Made by a program: the position numbers and the translations under genes. A stretch of 64,000 bases of DNA, taken from the NCBI GenBank assembly GCA_965206655.1, contig CBDBKC010000029.1:1-64000 (forward strand), in the 5' to 3' direction. Under the pieces are notes generated by a model. The model saw only the letters and a program-made list of their open reading frames with translations. It had not been told where the DNA came from and searched no databases. Source of the stretch: JAPPLB01 sp965206655. Its GTDB lineage: Bacteria > Acidobacteriota > Terriglobia > Bryobacterales > UBA6623. Below, piece after piece: positions 40,944 through 50,413 of the stretch. Position 1 is the stretch's first letter. Each line of letters opens with the position of its first letter.

Positions 40944-43664
40944 TTACTCCTCCACCGATTCGGCGAGCCAGATGTTGGCTTTGGGTTCGCTGAGCGGGAG
41001 ATAAAGACGATCGCTGGTCATACCATAGCCGGCCCGCCCGCCACCGGCTGCACGGACCCGCCCATGAAAATGCCGTACCCCCTTCAGGGGCCCCTGGGGC
41101 TTCTTCGTAACCGTATCGAGGGGCTGGGCCCAAATGCAATCGAACCCGTCGCGACTCGAGCGGAAATACAGGGTATTGCCGTCGGGAGACCACCACGGAT
41201 AGCCGGCAAAAGAATTCTCGGTGATCTGAATCCACTCATCGTATTCGGTGGGCCGCCCATTCCTAAGACGGGCAACAAATATCAGCCACTCGCCTGAGGT
41301 CTTTGTGGGGAGATTGAACGCGATCAGATCTCCGTTGGGAGAGAATCGAAGGGTATGTGGAGCTGATTCTGGATGCTTGAGCTCGATTTCAACTTGCTCG
41401 CCCGTCTCAACGTTTGCGGTCTTCCAGCGCAACGGCGGCGGCGTGTAGTAGAGGATTCTTTCTCCATCCGGCATCCAGTCGAACATGTTGCCCATGTCCT
41501 CGACGAGGCGTGTCTCTGTCTCTTGTGCAAGATCTCTGACGTACATGTCGTTTGAGACGTCGTCTCCCCGCGCAGAACGAACAAAAGCGACTTTCGAGCC
41601 GTCGGGGGAGATCGTTCCGCAGCCTTCATTGTCCGGGCCAATCGTGACGGACCTGTCCTCACTGCTCTCAAGATCCCTGAGCCAGATATCATTGTTGCCG
41701 GAGCGGTCTGACACATAAGCCAGCCTCCGCCCGTCGGCGGAAACCGATGGATGCAAGTCGTTGCTCAGCCCCGACACGACGCTCTCTGGTTCGCCCAGTA
41801 CTTCTGCCCGATTCGCGTCGAGCGGCAAGCTCCAGATGTCCCAATCGAGTGTCGCGCTGACAAAAGCGAAGCGCCCGTCTTGAGAGGCAGAAGGATCTTG
41901 CTCGCCGACTCCCGAGGTAAGTCGTTGGATCCCGCCGGCTATGCTCCAGTTACTCGGTCGGAGTCGCACCTGCCAGACGTTCTCGCCCCCGTCCACGATC
42001 GCCGCACTGAAAAGCACCCGGTTGCCATCGGCCAGCCAAGCCATCGGACGCGGCCGCTCCCGCGGATTTCTGGCAAGCCGAATCCCAGCGTTTTCGAGCA
42101 GCTCCCGCATTCCAAGACTGACGGCTTCACCCCCTTCCACGGAGACAACCCACCAGTCGAACGTCACAGTGACTTCGTGCCTGGCCGGCTCGCGACTTCC
42201 CTGAAACAGAAAGTACTTTCCGTCTGGCGACCATATCGGTGCAAGCGCGGCTGAAACGTCGGTCTCCACCATTCGCTGTGAACCGCCGGAGGCGGGTACA
42301 ATGCCGATCCTGGACAAAAGGCCCGTGTTGGCATTAATGTCCGAATCAGTCGAGTAACTGACCCACTGACCGTCGGGAGAATAACGGGGGAACCGTCCCC
42401 GGTCCACGATCCGCCGGGCGTCCCCCCCCAATGCCGGTACCACGTAAATACCCTGACCGCCGCGAGCGGACCGGAATACGATCCGGCTGCCATCGGGCGA
42501 GAACGATGGAGCGTAGTCGTCGGCTTGGTGTTGTGTTAGCTGGATGGGTTCGCCCCCAGTGAGTTGCTGGACCCAGATGTCGAGGTTTCCGTCGCCGCCG
42601 CGATCAGAAGAATAGGCCAGAAGCTGCCCGTTGGGAGACAGAGTTGGGTCAGCAGTGTAGCCGGTGTCGCGTGTGATTTGTCGATACCTGTACTCAGGCG
42701 GTCCGGCCTCCCTCTCCCCAGCTCCTCCGAACCACCATGCAGTAGCTGCAATCGCAAGAAGGACCACTGCGGCAACGCCCCACCCGCTAGGTGACATCCA
42801 CCGACCAGGCACTGCTGTCAGGGCTTCCTTTTGCTTCCCGGGTTCAAGAGCGCCGCGACAGGCTTGCAGATCCACGAGTAAGTCGGTGACGTGCTGATAC
42901 CGCTCGTCGGCGTCCTTGGCGAGGCACTTGTCAGCGATCCGTTCGAGTTCCTTGGGCACTCCCGTGCGCAGGCCGGTCAGCGGTTCGTGCCGCTCATTGG
43001 CAATGGCGTAGATGACAGCCTGGTCCACCTCACCCGTGAAAGGCGGCTGCCCTGCCACCATCTCGTAGAGAACGACACCGAATCCCCAGACATCGGAGCG
43101 CCCGTCTGTGGGCTCACCCAAGGCTTGTTCAGGGGACATGTAGATCGGAGTCCCTAACGTCGTGCCCTCACGGGTCAGCTTCGAGCTTTCAGCAAGCTGC
43201 GCCAGCCCGAAGTCCATCAACTTCACGAGCCCACGCGAGCCCTTCATCAACATCACGTTGTCGGGTTTGATATCCCGGTGGACGATGCCTTTTTCGTGTG
43301 CTGCTTCGAGCCCGTCAGCCATCTGGATTGCGATCGAGAGAGCCTCGGACAGCTTCAGAGGACCATCCGCTATCTTCTTGCTCAGCGTCCGGCCTTCCAG
43401 GAAGGCCATGGCGATGAACGTCCGTCCATCAGCCTCGTCAATTTCGTAGACCGTGCAGATGTTGGGGTGGTCGAGCTTGGCGGCGGCCTTAGCTTCGCGC
43501 TCGAATCGCTTGCGACCTTCCTCGTCGCGCAGTAGGTGCGGCGCGAGGAATTTCAGAGCGACGGGGCGGTCGAGCTTGGTGTCCTCGGCCTTGTAGACGA
43601 CGCCCATCCCGCCCTCACCGAGCTTCTCGGTGATCTTGTAGTGGGAGATAGTCTGGCCGATCAC
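40944..43664 (-). CDS. Ser/Thr protein kinase with membrane anchor and TolB-like propeller
   Basis: A 906-residue paralogue of the kinase at 33748-36501, with an almost identical start (QTISHYKITEKLGEGGMGVV). Kinase motifs: VALKFL, IVHRDIKPDNVML, MDFGLAQLAESSK and TPIYMSPEQALGE. One membrane helix (GWGVAAVVLLAIAATAWWFG, about residues 292-311) precedes an extended PD40/TolB propeller (LSPNGQLLAYSSDRGGDGNL, FSPDGSRIVFRSARGG, WSPDGNTLYFRSSRDGFDCI). A group II intron is inserted 41 bp before its start in the opposite direction, so its native promoter has probably been displaced. The two kinases flank the IS110/IS91 cluster. Confidence 0.92.
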   Translation of the reverse strand: MIGQTISHYKITEKLGEGGMGVVYKAEDTKLDRPVALKFLAPHLLRDEEGRKRFEREAKAAAKLDHPNICTVYEIDEADGRTFIAMAFLEGRTLSKKIADGPLKLSEALSIAIQMADGLEAAHEKGIVHRDIKPDNVMLMKGSRGLVKLMDFGLAQLAESSKLTREGTTLGTPIYMSPEQALGEPTDGRSDVWGFGVVLYEMVAGQPPFTGEVDQAVIYAIANERHEPLTGLRTGVPKELERIADKCLAKDADERYQHVTDLLVDLQACRGALEPGKQKEALTAVPGRWMSPSGWGVAAVVLLAIAATAWWFGGAGEREAGPPEYRYRQITRDTGYTADPTLSPNGQLLAYSSDRGGDGNLDIWVQQLTGGEPIQLTQHQADDYAPSFSPDGSRIVFRSARGGQGIYVVPALGGDARRIVDRGRFPRYSPDGQWVSYSTDSDINANTGLLSRIGIVPASGGSQRMVETDVSAALAPIWSPDGKYFLFQGSREPARHEVTVTFDWWVVSVEGGEAVSLGMRELLENAGIRLARNPRERPRPMAWLADGNRVLFSAAIVDGGENVWQVRLRPSNWSIAGGIQRLTSGVGEQDPSASQDGRFAFVSATLDWDIWSLPLDANRAEVLGEPESVVSGLSNDLHPSVSADGRRLAYVSDRSGNNDIWLRDLESSEDRSVTIGPDNEGCGTISPDGSKVAFVRSARGDDVSNDMYVRDLAQETETRLVEDMGNMFDWMPDGERILYYTPPPLRWKTANVETGEQVEIELKHPESAPHTLRFSPNGDLIAFNLPTKTSGEWLIFVARLRNGRPTEYDEWIQITENSFAGYPWWSPDGNTLYFRSSRDGFDCIWAQPLDTVTKKPQGPLKGVRHFHGRVRAAGGGRAGYGMTSDRLYLPLSEPKANIWLAESVEE

Positions 43665-44218
43665 GTCGGTCCGATTCTACCTCGAAAGCGTTAGCTATCG
43701 CGAAGTGTGTCCAGTGAAGGCTGGCATGTTCAGTGGGAGACAGACCCACCGGGGTAGGAGTCAGAGCCCCGTAGCTTGAGTTGTATCTGTGGAGAAAACG
43801 AAGCAGATGAAGCCAACTGACAAAGCCATCCTTGGGATGGTGAGCAAGTCACCGGGCCGTAACGAAAGTGAACCCATAGGTGGCCTCGAAAAGCTAAAAC
43901 TCCGGAGGCCGAGCCCGCTTCGCAAGGGCGAAGGCAGCATGAGCTGGCGCAGACTGACTGAGGCGTTAGCCCACTCCGGCGGGGTGGTAGGGACAGCACG
44001 GTGACAAGGGCATGCTGAGCAACTGGAGAAACCCTCCTCGTCCCGTCGAGAAATCGGCGGAGCAAGTCAAGCCGTATAACCGGCGTCAACCGGGAAATCG
44101 GTGGAAGGCGAGAGGGTGGCGGCTAGGCCCGCAGTAGCGGTGAAGCGGGGTAACGTCCGTGGAGCGAAGGGGCCTTGCTGCACATGAAGTCTTCGTCAAC
44201 ACCGGGAGGCAGGGACGA

Positions 44219-45526
44219 ATGATAAAAGCGTCCAGCAGTCTGCAAGACCTGAGACGAAGACTATACGTCAAGGCGAAGGCTGAAGCGTCTTGGTGCTTTT
44301 GGGGGTTGTATGTTCACGTCTGCAAAAGGGAGACCCTGTGGGAAGCCTATCGGCTGGCCAAGCGCAACAACGGAGCTCCGGGAATTGACGGAGTAACGTT
44401 CGAGGCGGTTGAGGCCGAAGGGGTGGAGGGGTTTCTTGACCGACTTCGCGAGGAGTTGGTGCAGCGGAGCTATCGACCCCAGCGGGTCCGGAAAGTGGAG
44501 ATACCCAAGGAAGGAGGCAAAGTACGCCTGCTTTCGATTCCCACGATCCGGGACCGGGTGGTCCAGGGAGCCTTGAAGCTGATCCTGGAACCGATCTTTG
44601 AAGCCGACTTTCAAGGTGGGTCGTTTGGCTATCGGCCGAAGAAGTCAGCGCATGCTGCGATCCGGCGCGTGACGGCGGCAATCGTCAGCGGCAAGACCTA
44701 CGTGATCGATCTCGACTTGCGGTCCTACTTCGACACGGTGAAGCATCATATCGTGTTGGAGAAAGTGGCACGACGAGTGAGAGACGAGGAGGTTTTGTGG
44801 CTGTTGCGGTTGCTGCTGAAGGCGTCGGGGAAGCAGGGTGTTCCGCAAGGCGGGGTGATTTCGCCGCTGCTCAGTAACCTCTACCTCAACGAGGTAGACA
44901 AGATGCTGGAGCGAGCGAAAGAAACAACTCGTCAGGGACAGCGGGTAGGAGTCGAGTATGCTCGGTTCGCCGATGATCTGGTGATCCTGGTGGACTCCGA
45001 TCCGCGACGGCGCTGGCTACAAGGGGCGGTGGAAAGACGATTGCGCGAGGAGTTGGCGAAACTCCAAGTGGAGGTGAACGAGGACAAGAGTTGCCGGGTG
45101 GACCTGGCGCAAGGAGAGGGTTTCGGGTTTCTCGGTTTTGAGTTCCGTCGGATCCGCAGTAGGCGGGGACGATGGATGCCGCTGTACGTGCCGAAAGGCA
45201 AGAAACGGACGGCCTTGCTCTGCAAGCTCAAAGCGATTTTCCGAAGCTTTCGATCTCAGTCGCTGAGTGAGTTGATCGCAACGATCAATCCGATTCTACG
45301 GGGCTGGGTGCAGTACTTTGCGGTAGGCCATGCGAGTCGCTGTTTCTCGTATATCCAAGACTGGGTGGAGAAGAAGATCCGGCGCCATCTGGGCAGAGCC
45401 CGACAGCGCCAAGGCTTTGGATGGCAACGATGGAGCCGAGCTTGGCTGTACCAGACGTTGGGACTCTTCAAGGAGTACCGCGTGAGCTACTGGCGGCAGA
45501 GGACGGCAGTCGCGCCATGCGAATAG
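44219..45526 (+). CDS. ltrA: group II intron reverse transcriptase/maturase
   Basis: Helps the intron RNA splice and copies it into DNA. From the ATG at 44219 (GGGAGG upstream) it has about 435 residues. RT motifs are GAPGIDGVTFEAV, RPQRVRKVEIPKEGGKVRLL, IPTIRDRVVQGALKLILEPI, YVIDLDLRSYFDTVKHHI, GVPQGGVISPLLSNLYLNEV and the active site ARFADDLVIL. The usual Y of YADD is F here. The maturase region (LRGWVQYFAVGHASRCFSYI) follows, and no HNH endonuclease domain is seen. An endonuclease-free RT matches several bacterial intron classes. Confidence 0.93.
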   Translation: MIKASSSLQDLRRRLYVKAKAEASWCFWGLYVHVCKRETLWEAYRLAKRNNGAPGIDGVTFEAVEAEGVEGFLDRLREELVQRSYRPQRVRKVEIPKEGGKVRLLSIPTIRDRVVQGALKLILEPIFEADFQGGSFGYRPKKSAHAAIRRVTAAIVSGKTYVIDLDLRSYFDTVKHHIVLEKVARRVRDEEVLWLLRLLLKASGKQGVPQGGVISPLLSNLYLNEVDKMLERAKETTRQGQRVGVEYARFADDLVILVDSDPRRRWLQGAVERRLREELAKLQVEVNEDKSCRVDLAQGEGFGFLGFEFRRIRSRRGRWMPLYVPKGKKRTALLCKLKAIFRSFRSQSLSELIATINPILRGWVQYFAVGHASRCFSYIQDWVEKKIRRHLGRARQRQGFGWQRWSRAWLYQTLGLFKEYRVSYWRQRTAVAPCE

Positions 45527-45556
45527 GTCCCATAAGCCTTGAGGCGAAGTGTGCAG

Positions 45557-45594
45557 GAGCGCCTAGTGCGGGAAATCCGCACGCTGGGTGCGAG
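45557..45594 (+). ncRNA. group II intron domain V
   Basis: GAGCGCCTAGTGCGGGAAAT then CCGCACGCTGGGTGCGAG folds into the expected hairpin: lower stem GCGCCTA with TGGGTGC (7 pairs, including G-T), a two-base bulge GC, and upper stem GTGCGG/CCGCAC closed by a GAAAT loop. The AGC triad needed for catalysis stands at the base. Confidence 0.75.
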
Positions 45595-45918
45595 GTGGCG
45601 GGAACTGGAAACGGAGCTACGGACACGGCTAAACGGGCACGAAGGGGGAAACCCCGGACACGGCCAAGCCAATGTCCTGACGGGCCACCGCGCCAGTTCT
45701 CGACCCTATCAACCGATCGCATGAACTATGACATTTTGTCGTTCCCAGGTGCTTGAGCCGACCCGGTTTGCGGTCCATTGCACCGCCTGTCAGGCAGGCT
45801 CAGATCGCGGATTGCTGGTGGTAATGAAGTCTCCGAACAGGTGTAGGGCGGCGTGATTCTTGGGGTCTATATTGCCCACTAGCCGGCAGGTCGCTCGCCT
45901 TTTGGCGGGAGGGGCCGG

Positions 45919-48399
45919 TTAGACCCAGCGGGCCAGCCAGGGCAGCCAGCCCTTGCGCCCTACCAGCTCCACCAAGCTGAGCAGGAGTGCCAGGACGAGA
46001 AGTCCGGGCCAGAGGTTCATTGAGGTCGCGATCGACTTGCCTCCGGCATCGAAGGCCGAGGCGATGTCGGGCTGGAAGCGGCCGCCGGTCCATTGGGAGA
46101 TCTTAGCGAGGAGGCGTTCGTTGGAACCGTACTCGGTCAGCTCGGAATTTGCCCGGTAGTGGGCGATCTCGGGGAACGTTTCGACGTGGGACGCGGCGCG
46201 AAGGCGGAAAAGCCCGAAACGATTCTCGATCGGGGCACGGGCCTCGAATTCGTTGGCGCCGACGCGCCGCAGCGGAACCGAGCGGCGGAATCCCGAAGGA
46301 CCGAGCACGTAGAGATCGGGCAGGTCGTCGGGGATGGCGGCGGCGCTTCGCTCTGTCACCCGGTATCGCGCGACAATCTCGTCGGACGAGCTTTCATAGC
46401 GCGCGCGGGCTTCGGTGGCCGCTGAACGGGGCAGAACATCGCGCAGAAGGTTGGTCCAGAAGCGGTCGAAGGTGGGCTTGTCGACCCAGTTCACAGCCCA
46501 GCGCGATTTGGCGTCGGAGGCAAAGACGGCGGAGCGTCCCAGGCCGTATTGCCAACGGACGAGCAGCGGATCCTTCTCTTCCTCTTCGCCAATCGTGAGC
46601 AGAGTTTCAGCAGTGCGCTTCGTTTCAAATTTCACCCAACCGAGAAGCGCGCCGGCTTGGTCCAGGGAAACACCTTCGAGAATTTCAGCCTGCCCCACGA
46701 TTTCGGGGGCTACGGCGGTTTCCATGATGGATGAGCCGGTATGCTCCATGACGTCCCGAAGGACGATCTGCTCGAGGCTGGTGACGTCAATGAGGAAGTA
46801 GGAACGCCCCTCCGCGGTGGAGGCGACGCGTTCCAGATAAGCGCGGTTGACGTCCTGCCCGAGGCCGACTGTCGAGATCGTGATCTGAAGCTTGGCGGCT
46901 TCGCGGGCCAGCGTAATGCTGTCGCCCTCTTCCGAGATGCCGTCGGTAAGAAGCAGGATGTGTTTGTAGACGGAGTCGGTTTCGCGGATCTGCTGGAAGG
47001 CTTCGTGGAGCGCGGGAGCGATCTGCGTGCCGCCGTCAGCGATGATGCCGGAGATGAGTTGCTTCAGTACTTCCGGCTCGCTGTTGGGCCGAAGCGGAAT
47101 GGCCCACTGAAACGAGTTGTCGAACACCAGCACTCCGACGCGGTCGATCGGCCGAAGGTTGTCGACAACGCCGATCGCCGACTGGCGCGCCAGTTGCATT
47201 TTCTTGCCCTCCATCGAAGACGACTTGTCGACAACGAGGACGACCGACGTACCCTCGGGCGTTCGCGGCGGAGCGAGCGTGGCAGGCATCATGCGCCAGA
47301 AGGGGTCAGCCGAATCTTCGGTCGCTTCAACGTAGAGGTTCTTTTCGCCCGCGATAAACAGCAGGCCGCCGCCGCCTTCCACGAAGTTCGCCAGAAGTGT
47401 TTTTTGGGGTAGAGACCAGGCTTCCACATCGAAGTTGCTGATGACGACGAGAGCATAACGGCCGAGGTTGGAGTCAGCCGGTTCCGAGGATCGCTCGACA
47501 TCGAACCCGGCCGCGGTAAGAACCTGGCGCAGGTGTGTTTCGTTGTTCGGCGCGTCGCCGGAGACGAGCAGAGCGCGCGGACGCTCGAAGGTGATCGCAT
47601 GTTCGAAGCGAATCTCTCCCATTTCGGGCGCGGCTACAGTACCGGTGAGTAACATGGCGCCTTCCGTTTCCATGCGGGCGCGGGCGTGGACAAGGTTGAC
47701 GCCGGCGGCGAGCCGGACGTCGGAACGACCAATCACGCGGCCCTCGGCCATCAATTGCACCGACCCAGTCGTTGCGCGAGAGCTGACGACCTCGATCTCA
47801 ATGGGAACGCTCTCACCCGAGAACGCTTGCACCGGCGCCGTGACGGCCGCGATGTGCAATTCCGGCGCCGCGTTGCCAGCCAGCGGAAATGTGTCGATGG
47901 GTATTCCCATGGTTCGAGCTTGATAGGCGGCGCGTTCGACCGAGCCGAAGGTCGCTTTGCCGTCAGAGATCAGCGCGATGCGGGGAACCCGTCCCGGCGG
48001 AAACGTTCCGATGGCATTGCGGACGGCCACTTCCAGGTTCGTGGCTGCTGCATCGGCCGTTTGCGGTTCTCTGCTGCGGCGTCCGAAACGAGTTGTCTCG
48101 TCGAAAGGTATGACTTGCAATTGATGGCTTCCGCGCGCGTCGCGCAGCGCGCGAACCATTTCGTCGACCCGGCCGCGCTCTTGCTCGGTGATACTGCCGG
48201 ATTGATCGATCAGGGCGGTGAGGGCTACCTTGGTTTCGAAGACCGGTAAGCGCGGCTGGCACAGCGCCAGTATGACGAGTACAAAGGATATTGCCTTCAA
48301 GATGAGCGCACCGCGACGATAGGTGTGCCGCCACTCCCAGGCCGCCCAGAGGACGGGCAACAGGAGCAGCGTAAGAAGCCAGGGGGACTCAAAGGTCAA
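45919..48399 (-). CDS. membrane protein with VWA domain (BatA/glutamine-amidotransferase-like)
   Basis: An 826-residue protein. The start is placed at TTG 48399, which overlaps the stop of the upstream gene (TTGA) and has a GGGGG site; longer readings are out of context. Two N-terminal helices (WLLTLLLLPVLWAAWEW, LILKAISFVLVILALCQ) are followed by a first degenerate VWA segment (VALTALIDQSGSITEQERGR), a class-I amidotransferase-like region (YALVVISNFDVEAWSLPQKT, LANFVEGGGGLLFIAG), a full VWA with MIDAS (VVLVVDKSSSMEGKKMQLAR), and a C-terminal helix (LWPGLLVLALLLSLVELVG). It is the last gene of the DUF58/BatA/VWA unit. Confidence 0.85.
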   Translation of the reverse strand: MTFESPWLLTLLLLPVLWAAWEWRHTYRRGALILKAISFVLVILALCQPRLPVFETKVALTALIDQSGSITEQERGRVDEMVRALRDARGSHQLQVIPFDETTRFGRRSREPQTADAAATNLEVAVRNAIGTFPPGRVPRIALISDGKATFGSVERAAYQARTMGIPIDTFPLAGNAAPELHIAAVTAPVQAFSGESVPIEIEVVSSRATTGSVQLMAEGRVIGRSDVRLAAGVNLVHARARMETEGAMLLTGTVAAPEMGEIRFEHAITFERPRALLVSGDAPNNETHLRQVLTAAGFDVERSSEPADSNLGRYALVVISNFDVEAWSLPQKTLLANFVEGGGGLLFIAGEKNLYVEATEDSADPFWRMMPATLAPPRTPEGTSVVLVVDKSSSMEGKKMQLARQSAIGVVDNLRPIDRVGVLVFDNSFQWAIPLRPNSEPEVLKQLISGIIADGGTQIAPALHEAFQQIRETDSVYKHILLLTDGISEEGDSITLAREAAKLQITISTVGLGQDVNRAYLERVASTAEGRSYFLIDVTSLEQIVLRDVMEHTGSSIMETAVAPEIVGQAEILEGVSLDQAGALLGWVKFETKRTAETLLTIGEEEEKDPLLVRWQYGLGRSAVFASDAKSRWAVNWVDKPTFDRFWTNLLRDVLPRSAATEARARYESSSDEIVARYRVTERSAAAIPDDLPDLYVLGPSGFRRSVPLRRVGANEFEARAPIENRFGLFRLRAASHVETFPEIAHYRANSELTEYGSNERLLAKISQWTGGRFQPDIASAFDAGGKSIATSMNLWPGLLVLALLLSLVELVGRKGWLPWLARWV

Positions 48400-50402
48400 C
48401 GTGCGCCCCCTTTTCCAACTTCGGCGGGTTCGTATGCACGTGGCGACGGCGCCTCGGCGGTGAGATCGCCGAGCGTATGGGAGTCGAAGGGTCGAGTTGG
48501 TCTGGAAGAAGCGGACGCCGCGTGCGGAGGCGACATACGTCCGTAGAGGAACCAGTCGATCAGCCAGCAAATAACGGCCAGAAGGGCCAGCCAAGGCCAC
48601 AACGGAAAGCGCAGACCCGAGCCGACGCTCGAAGGCGGCGGTACGCCGCGGAGCACACTTTCGGGGGGCTCCCAGCGTGCCGAGCCAAGTTCGGGAAGAG
48701 TGAGACTCCAACTCAATTCGCGAAATGGCGTTCGGACGCGCACGTTTCCGGGCACAGGCATGAAGAACCGCAAGCGGTTCTTCTCGAGTGACCATGGCAA
48801 GTTGCTGTCTTCAGCGGAGGAAACGCTCACCAAGTTCTCATCCTCTACGCTGACGAGGGTCTCCACCAAGCCCGGCGGGCCGGCGCGCACATCGCGGCCG
48901 AGGAATAGATTAGGGGCAAACCAGCGCAAGGTATTGGCAAGCAGCAGCGGAGTGACGAGTTGATTGGCGGCGGCGGACGCCAACGGGTCGAAGCCGTAAA
49001 CGACCGTCTTCTGTCCTTCACTCTCGCGGGCGACGATAACCGGGCCCTGTTCGGATTCGGCGACAACGACGTCATCGGGGCCGGCTTCGAGGATGAGCGT
49101 TTCGGTGAGTTCGAAGTCGCGGGTGCGCAGCCCTTGGCCGATGGTGTGATTCGATGCCCATCGCACAACACGGGTCCGCCCCACGGAGCGAATGACACGG
49201 ATAGGCGATGCCTCCACTGAAGGCCGGAGGTAGATACCGGCTGGCCGCGACTCAGGTACACGACTGTCGAAGATGCCCAGCGCGCCTTGTTCGTCTTCAA
49301 CGTCGGTTGAGAAAACAGCCTGTGCCGAGGGAATTGCGTCGAAGAGCGGTTTCCAAAGAGAAGCGCGCCTGGTCGTGATATGCACCGCTTGGCGCTTGAA
49401 CCCCGGCAGTTCGAGTTGGGCGCGGTTGTTGCCGGCGAATCGGTCTTCATCCGCCAACGACGCCGCCAATAGGCCCGGCCGCTCGGTGCCCAGATGAAAG
49501 ATGACTTCCGCTCGGCTTTCCGCAGGGATGCTGACCGCCTTGTAACCAAGGCGTCGCCCCTCGAAGGCGAAATCGACGCTGGCGAACGCAGGACGTTCAT
49601 TGTGGTTGCGGACTTCGGCAACGACCCGCCAACGCTTCGGGTCCGCCGGTTCACGCTGAGCGCTTATGCGCGTCAGCCCTACGTCATCGACCGTCTCGCC
49701 GACACCGATGTAGCGCAGGTGGGGAAGGTCGGAGGTGTCGATGCGTCCGAGCATCTCGGGCGGAACGCGTCCGCTTCCGATGTAAGCAACTTCCCCGACG
49801 GCGTTGGAAGTCGCAAGATCTCCTGATGTTTCGCGGGCCGCCGTCAGACGGAGCGCGCTTTTGGCGAGCTCGAAGGCGTCACCCGTGTTGGCCGCGGTCC
49901 AGCTTGCTTGCAGCGAGTCAAGCGCGTCACGCAGTTCTGCCCGGTTGGCCGTAAAACCTTGGACCACCATCGGATTCCCATCGCCTCGAATGAGCAGGAC
50001 GAGGTCGTCTGGCGGCAGTGCGTCAAGGAAAGCCGACGCACGGCGGCGCGCGAGGTCGAGTAGCGTACCGCCCTCTGTTTCGATGGGGGTGCTCATCCAA
50101 GCGGATGTTTCGACGATCACGACGTGATGACGAGGCTCCCGGCCGGAGCCGCTGAAGCGCAGATCCGCGATCGCGAGCAGGATGAAGATTGCGGCCAGCA
50201 ACTGGAGCAACAGGGACCATGGCTGTTGCAAGCGGCGGCGGCGCGTGCTCATCGGGTATGCCGGCCGCCTCGGCCAAAAGCGCAGGGTCGACACGATCCG
50301 GCGGCGGCGAGTACGGTCGTAGAAATAGAGCGCGACGAGGCTGGCCGCAATCGGGACCGTCGCGGCGAGGAGTTCGGCCAGGGTGAGGTTCAGCAGTTCC
50401 AC
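48396..50402 (-). CDS. BatA-like membrane protein with VWA-like region
   Basis: A 668-residue protein. The N-terminal BatA-type helices (LAELLAATVPIAASLVALYF, WSLLLQLLAAIFILLAIADL) flank an arginine-rich loop (RTRRRRIVSTLRFWPRR) that is usual for the family. A VWA-like segment (HHVVIVETSAWMSTPIETEG) has a poor MIDAS motif. The central part is beta-rich and the C-terminus has another helix (LWPWLALLAVICWLIDWFLY) and a short cytoplasmic tail. It lies 11 bp after the DUF58 gene and overlaps the VWA gene by TTGA. In other bacteria such sets (MoxR, DUF58, BatA/B) assist assembly or stress resistance. Confidence 0.85.
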   Translation of the reverse strand: MELLNLTLAELLAATVPIAASLVALYFYDRTRRRRIVSTLRFWPRRPAYPMSTRRRRLQQPWSLLLQLLAAIFILLAIADLRFSGSGREPRHHVVIVETSAWMSTPIETEGGTLLDLARRRASAFLDALPPDDLVLLIRGDGNPMVVQGFTANRAELRDALDSLQASWTAANTGDAFELAKSALRLTAARETSGDLATSNAVGEVAYIGSGRVPPEMLGRIDTSDLPHLRYIGVGETVDDVGLTRISAQREPADPKRWRVVAEVRNHNERPAFASVDFAFEGRRLGYKAVSIPAESRAEVIFHLGTERPGLLAASLADEDRFAGNNRAQLELPGFKRQAVHITTRRASLWKPLFDAIPSAQAVFSTDVEDEQGALGIFDSRVPESRPAGIYLRPSVEASPIRVIRSVGRTRVVRWASNHTIGQGLRTRDFELTETLILEAGPDDVVVAESEQGPVIVARESEGQKTVVYGFDPLASAAANQLVTPLLLANTLRWFAPNLFLGRDVRAGPPGLVETLVSVEDENLVSVSSAEDSNLPWSLEKNRLRFFMPVPGNVRVRTPFRELSWSLTLPELGSARWEPPESVLRGVPPPSSVGSGLRFPLWPWLALLAVICWLIDWFLYGRMSPPHAASASSRPTRPFDSHTLGDLTAEAPSPRAYEPAEVGKGGAR

Positions 50403-50413
50403 GCCGTCTTCCT

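Larger units (their letters stand above)
43705..45630 (+). mobile_element. group II intron with reverse transcriptase (3' limit approximate)
   Basis: The 5' end GTGTGTCCAGTGAAGGCTGG fits the conserved GUGYG start. Motifs typical of intron domain I follow (CCATCCTTGGGATGGTGAGC, AAAGTGAACCCATAGGTGGC, GGAGGCCGAGCCCGCTTCG). The reverse transcriptase ORF lies in domain IV and a domain V structure is found at 45557-45594. The 3' end should be about 30-40 bases after it. It lies opposite to the kinase gene and 41 bp from its start. The segment from about 45640 to 45918 has nothing recognisable. Confidence 0.85.

Noticed and set aside
43705..45640. Group II intron as an anti-phage or retron RT system
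   Set aside because: A domain V hairpin, the GUGYG 5' end and maturase-type sequence identify a normal intron; no msr/msd-like structure or effector gene is adjacent.
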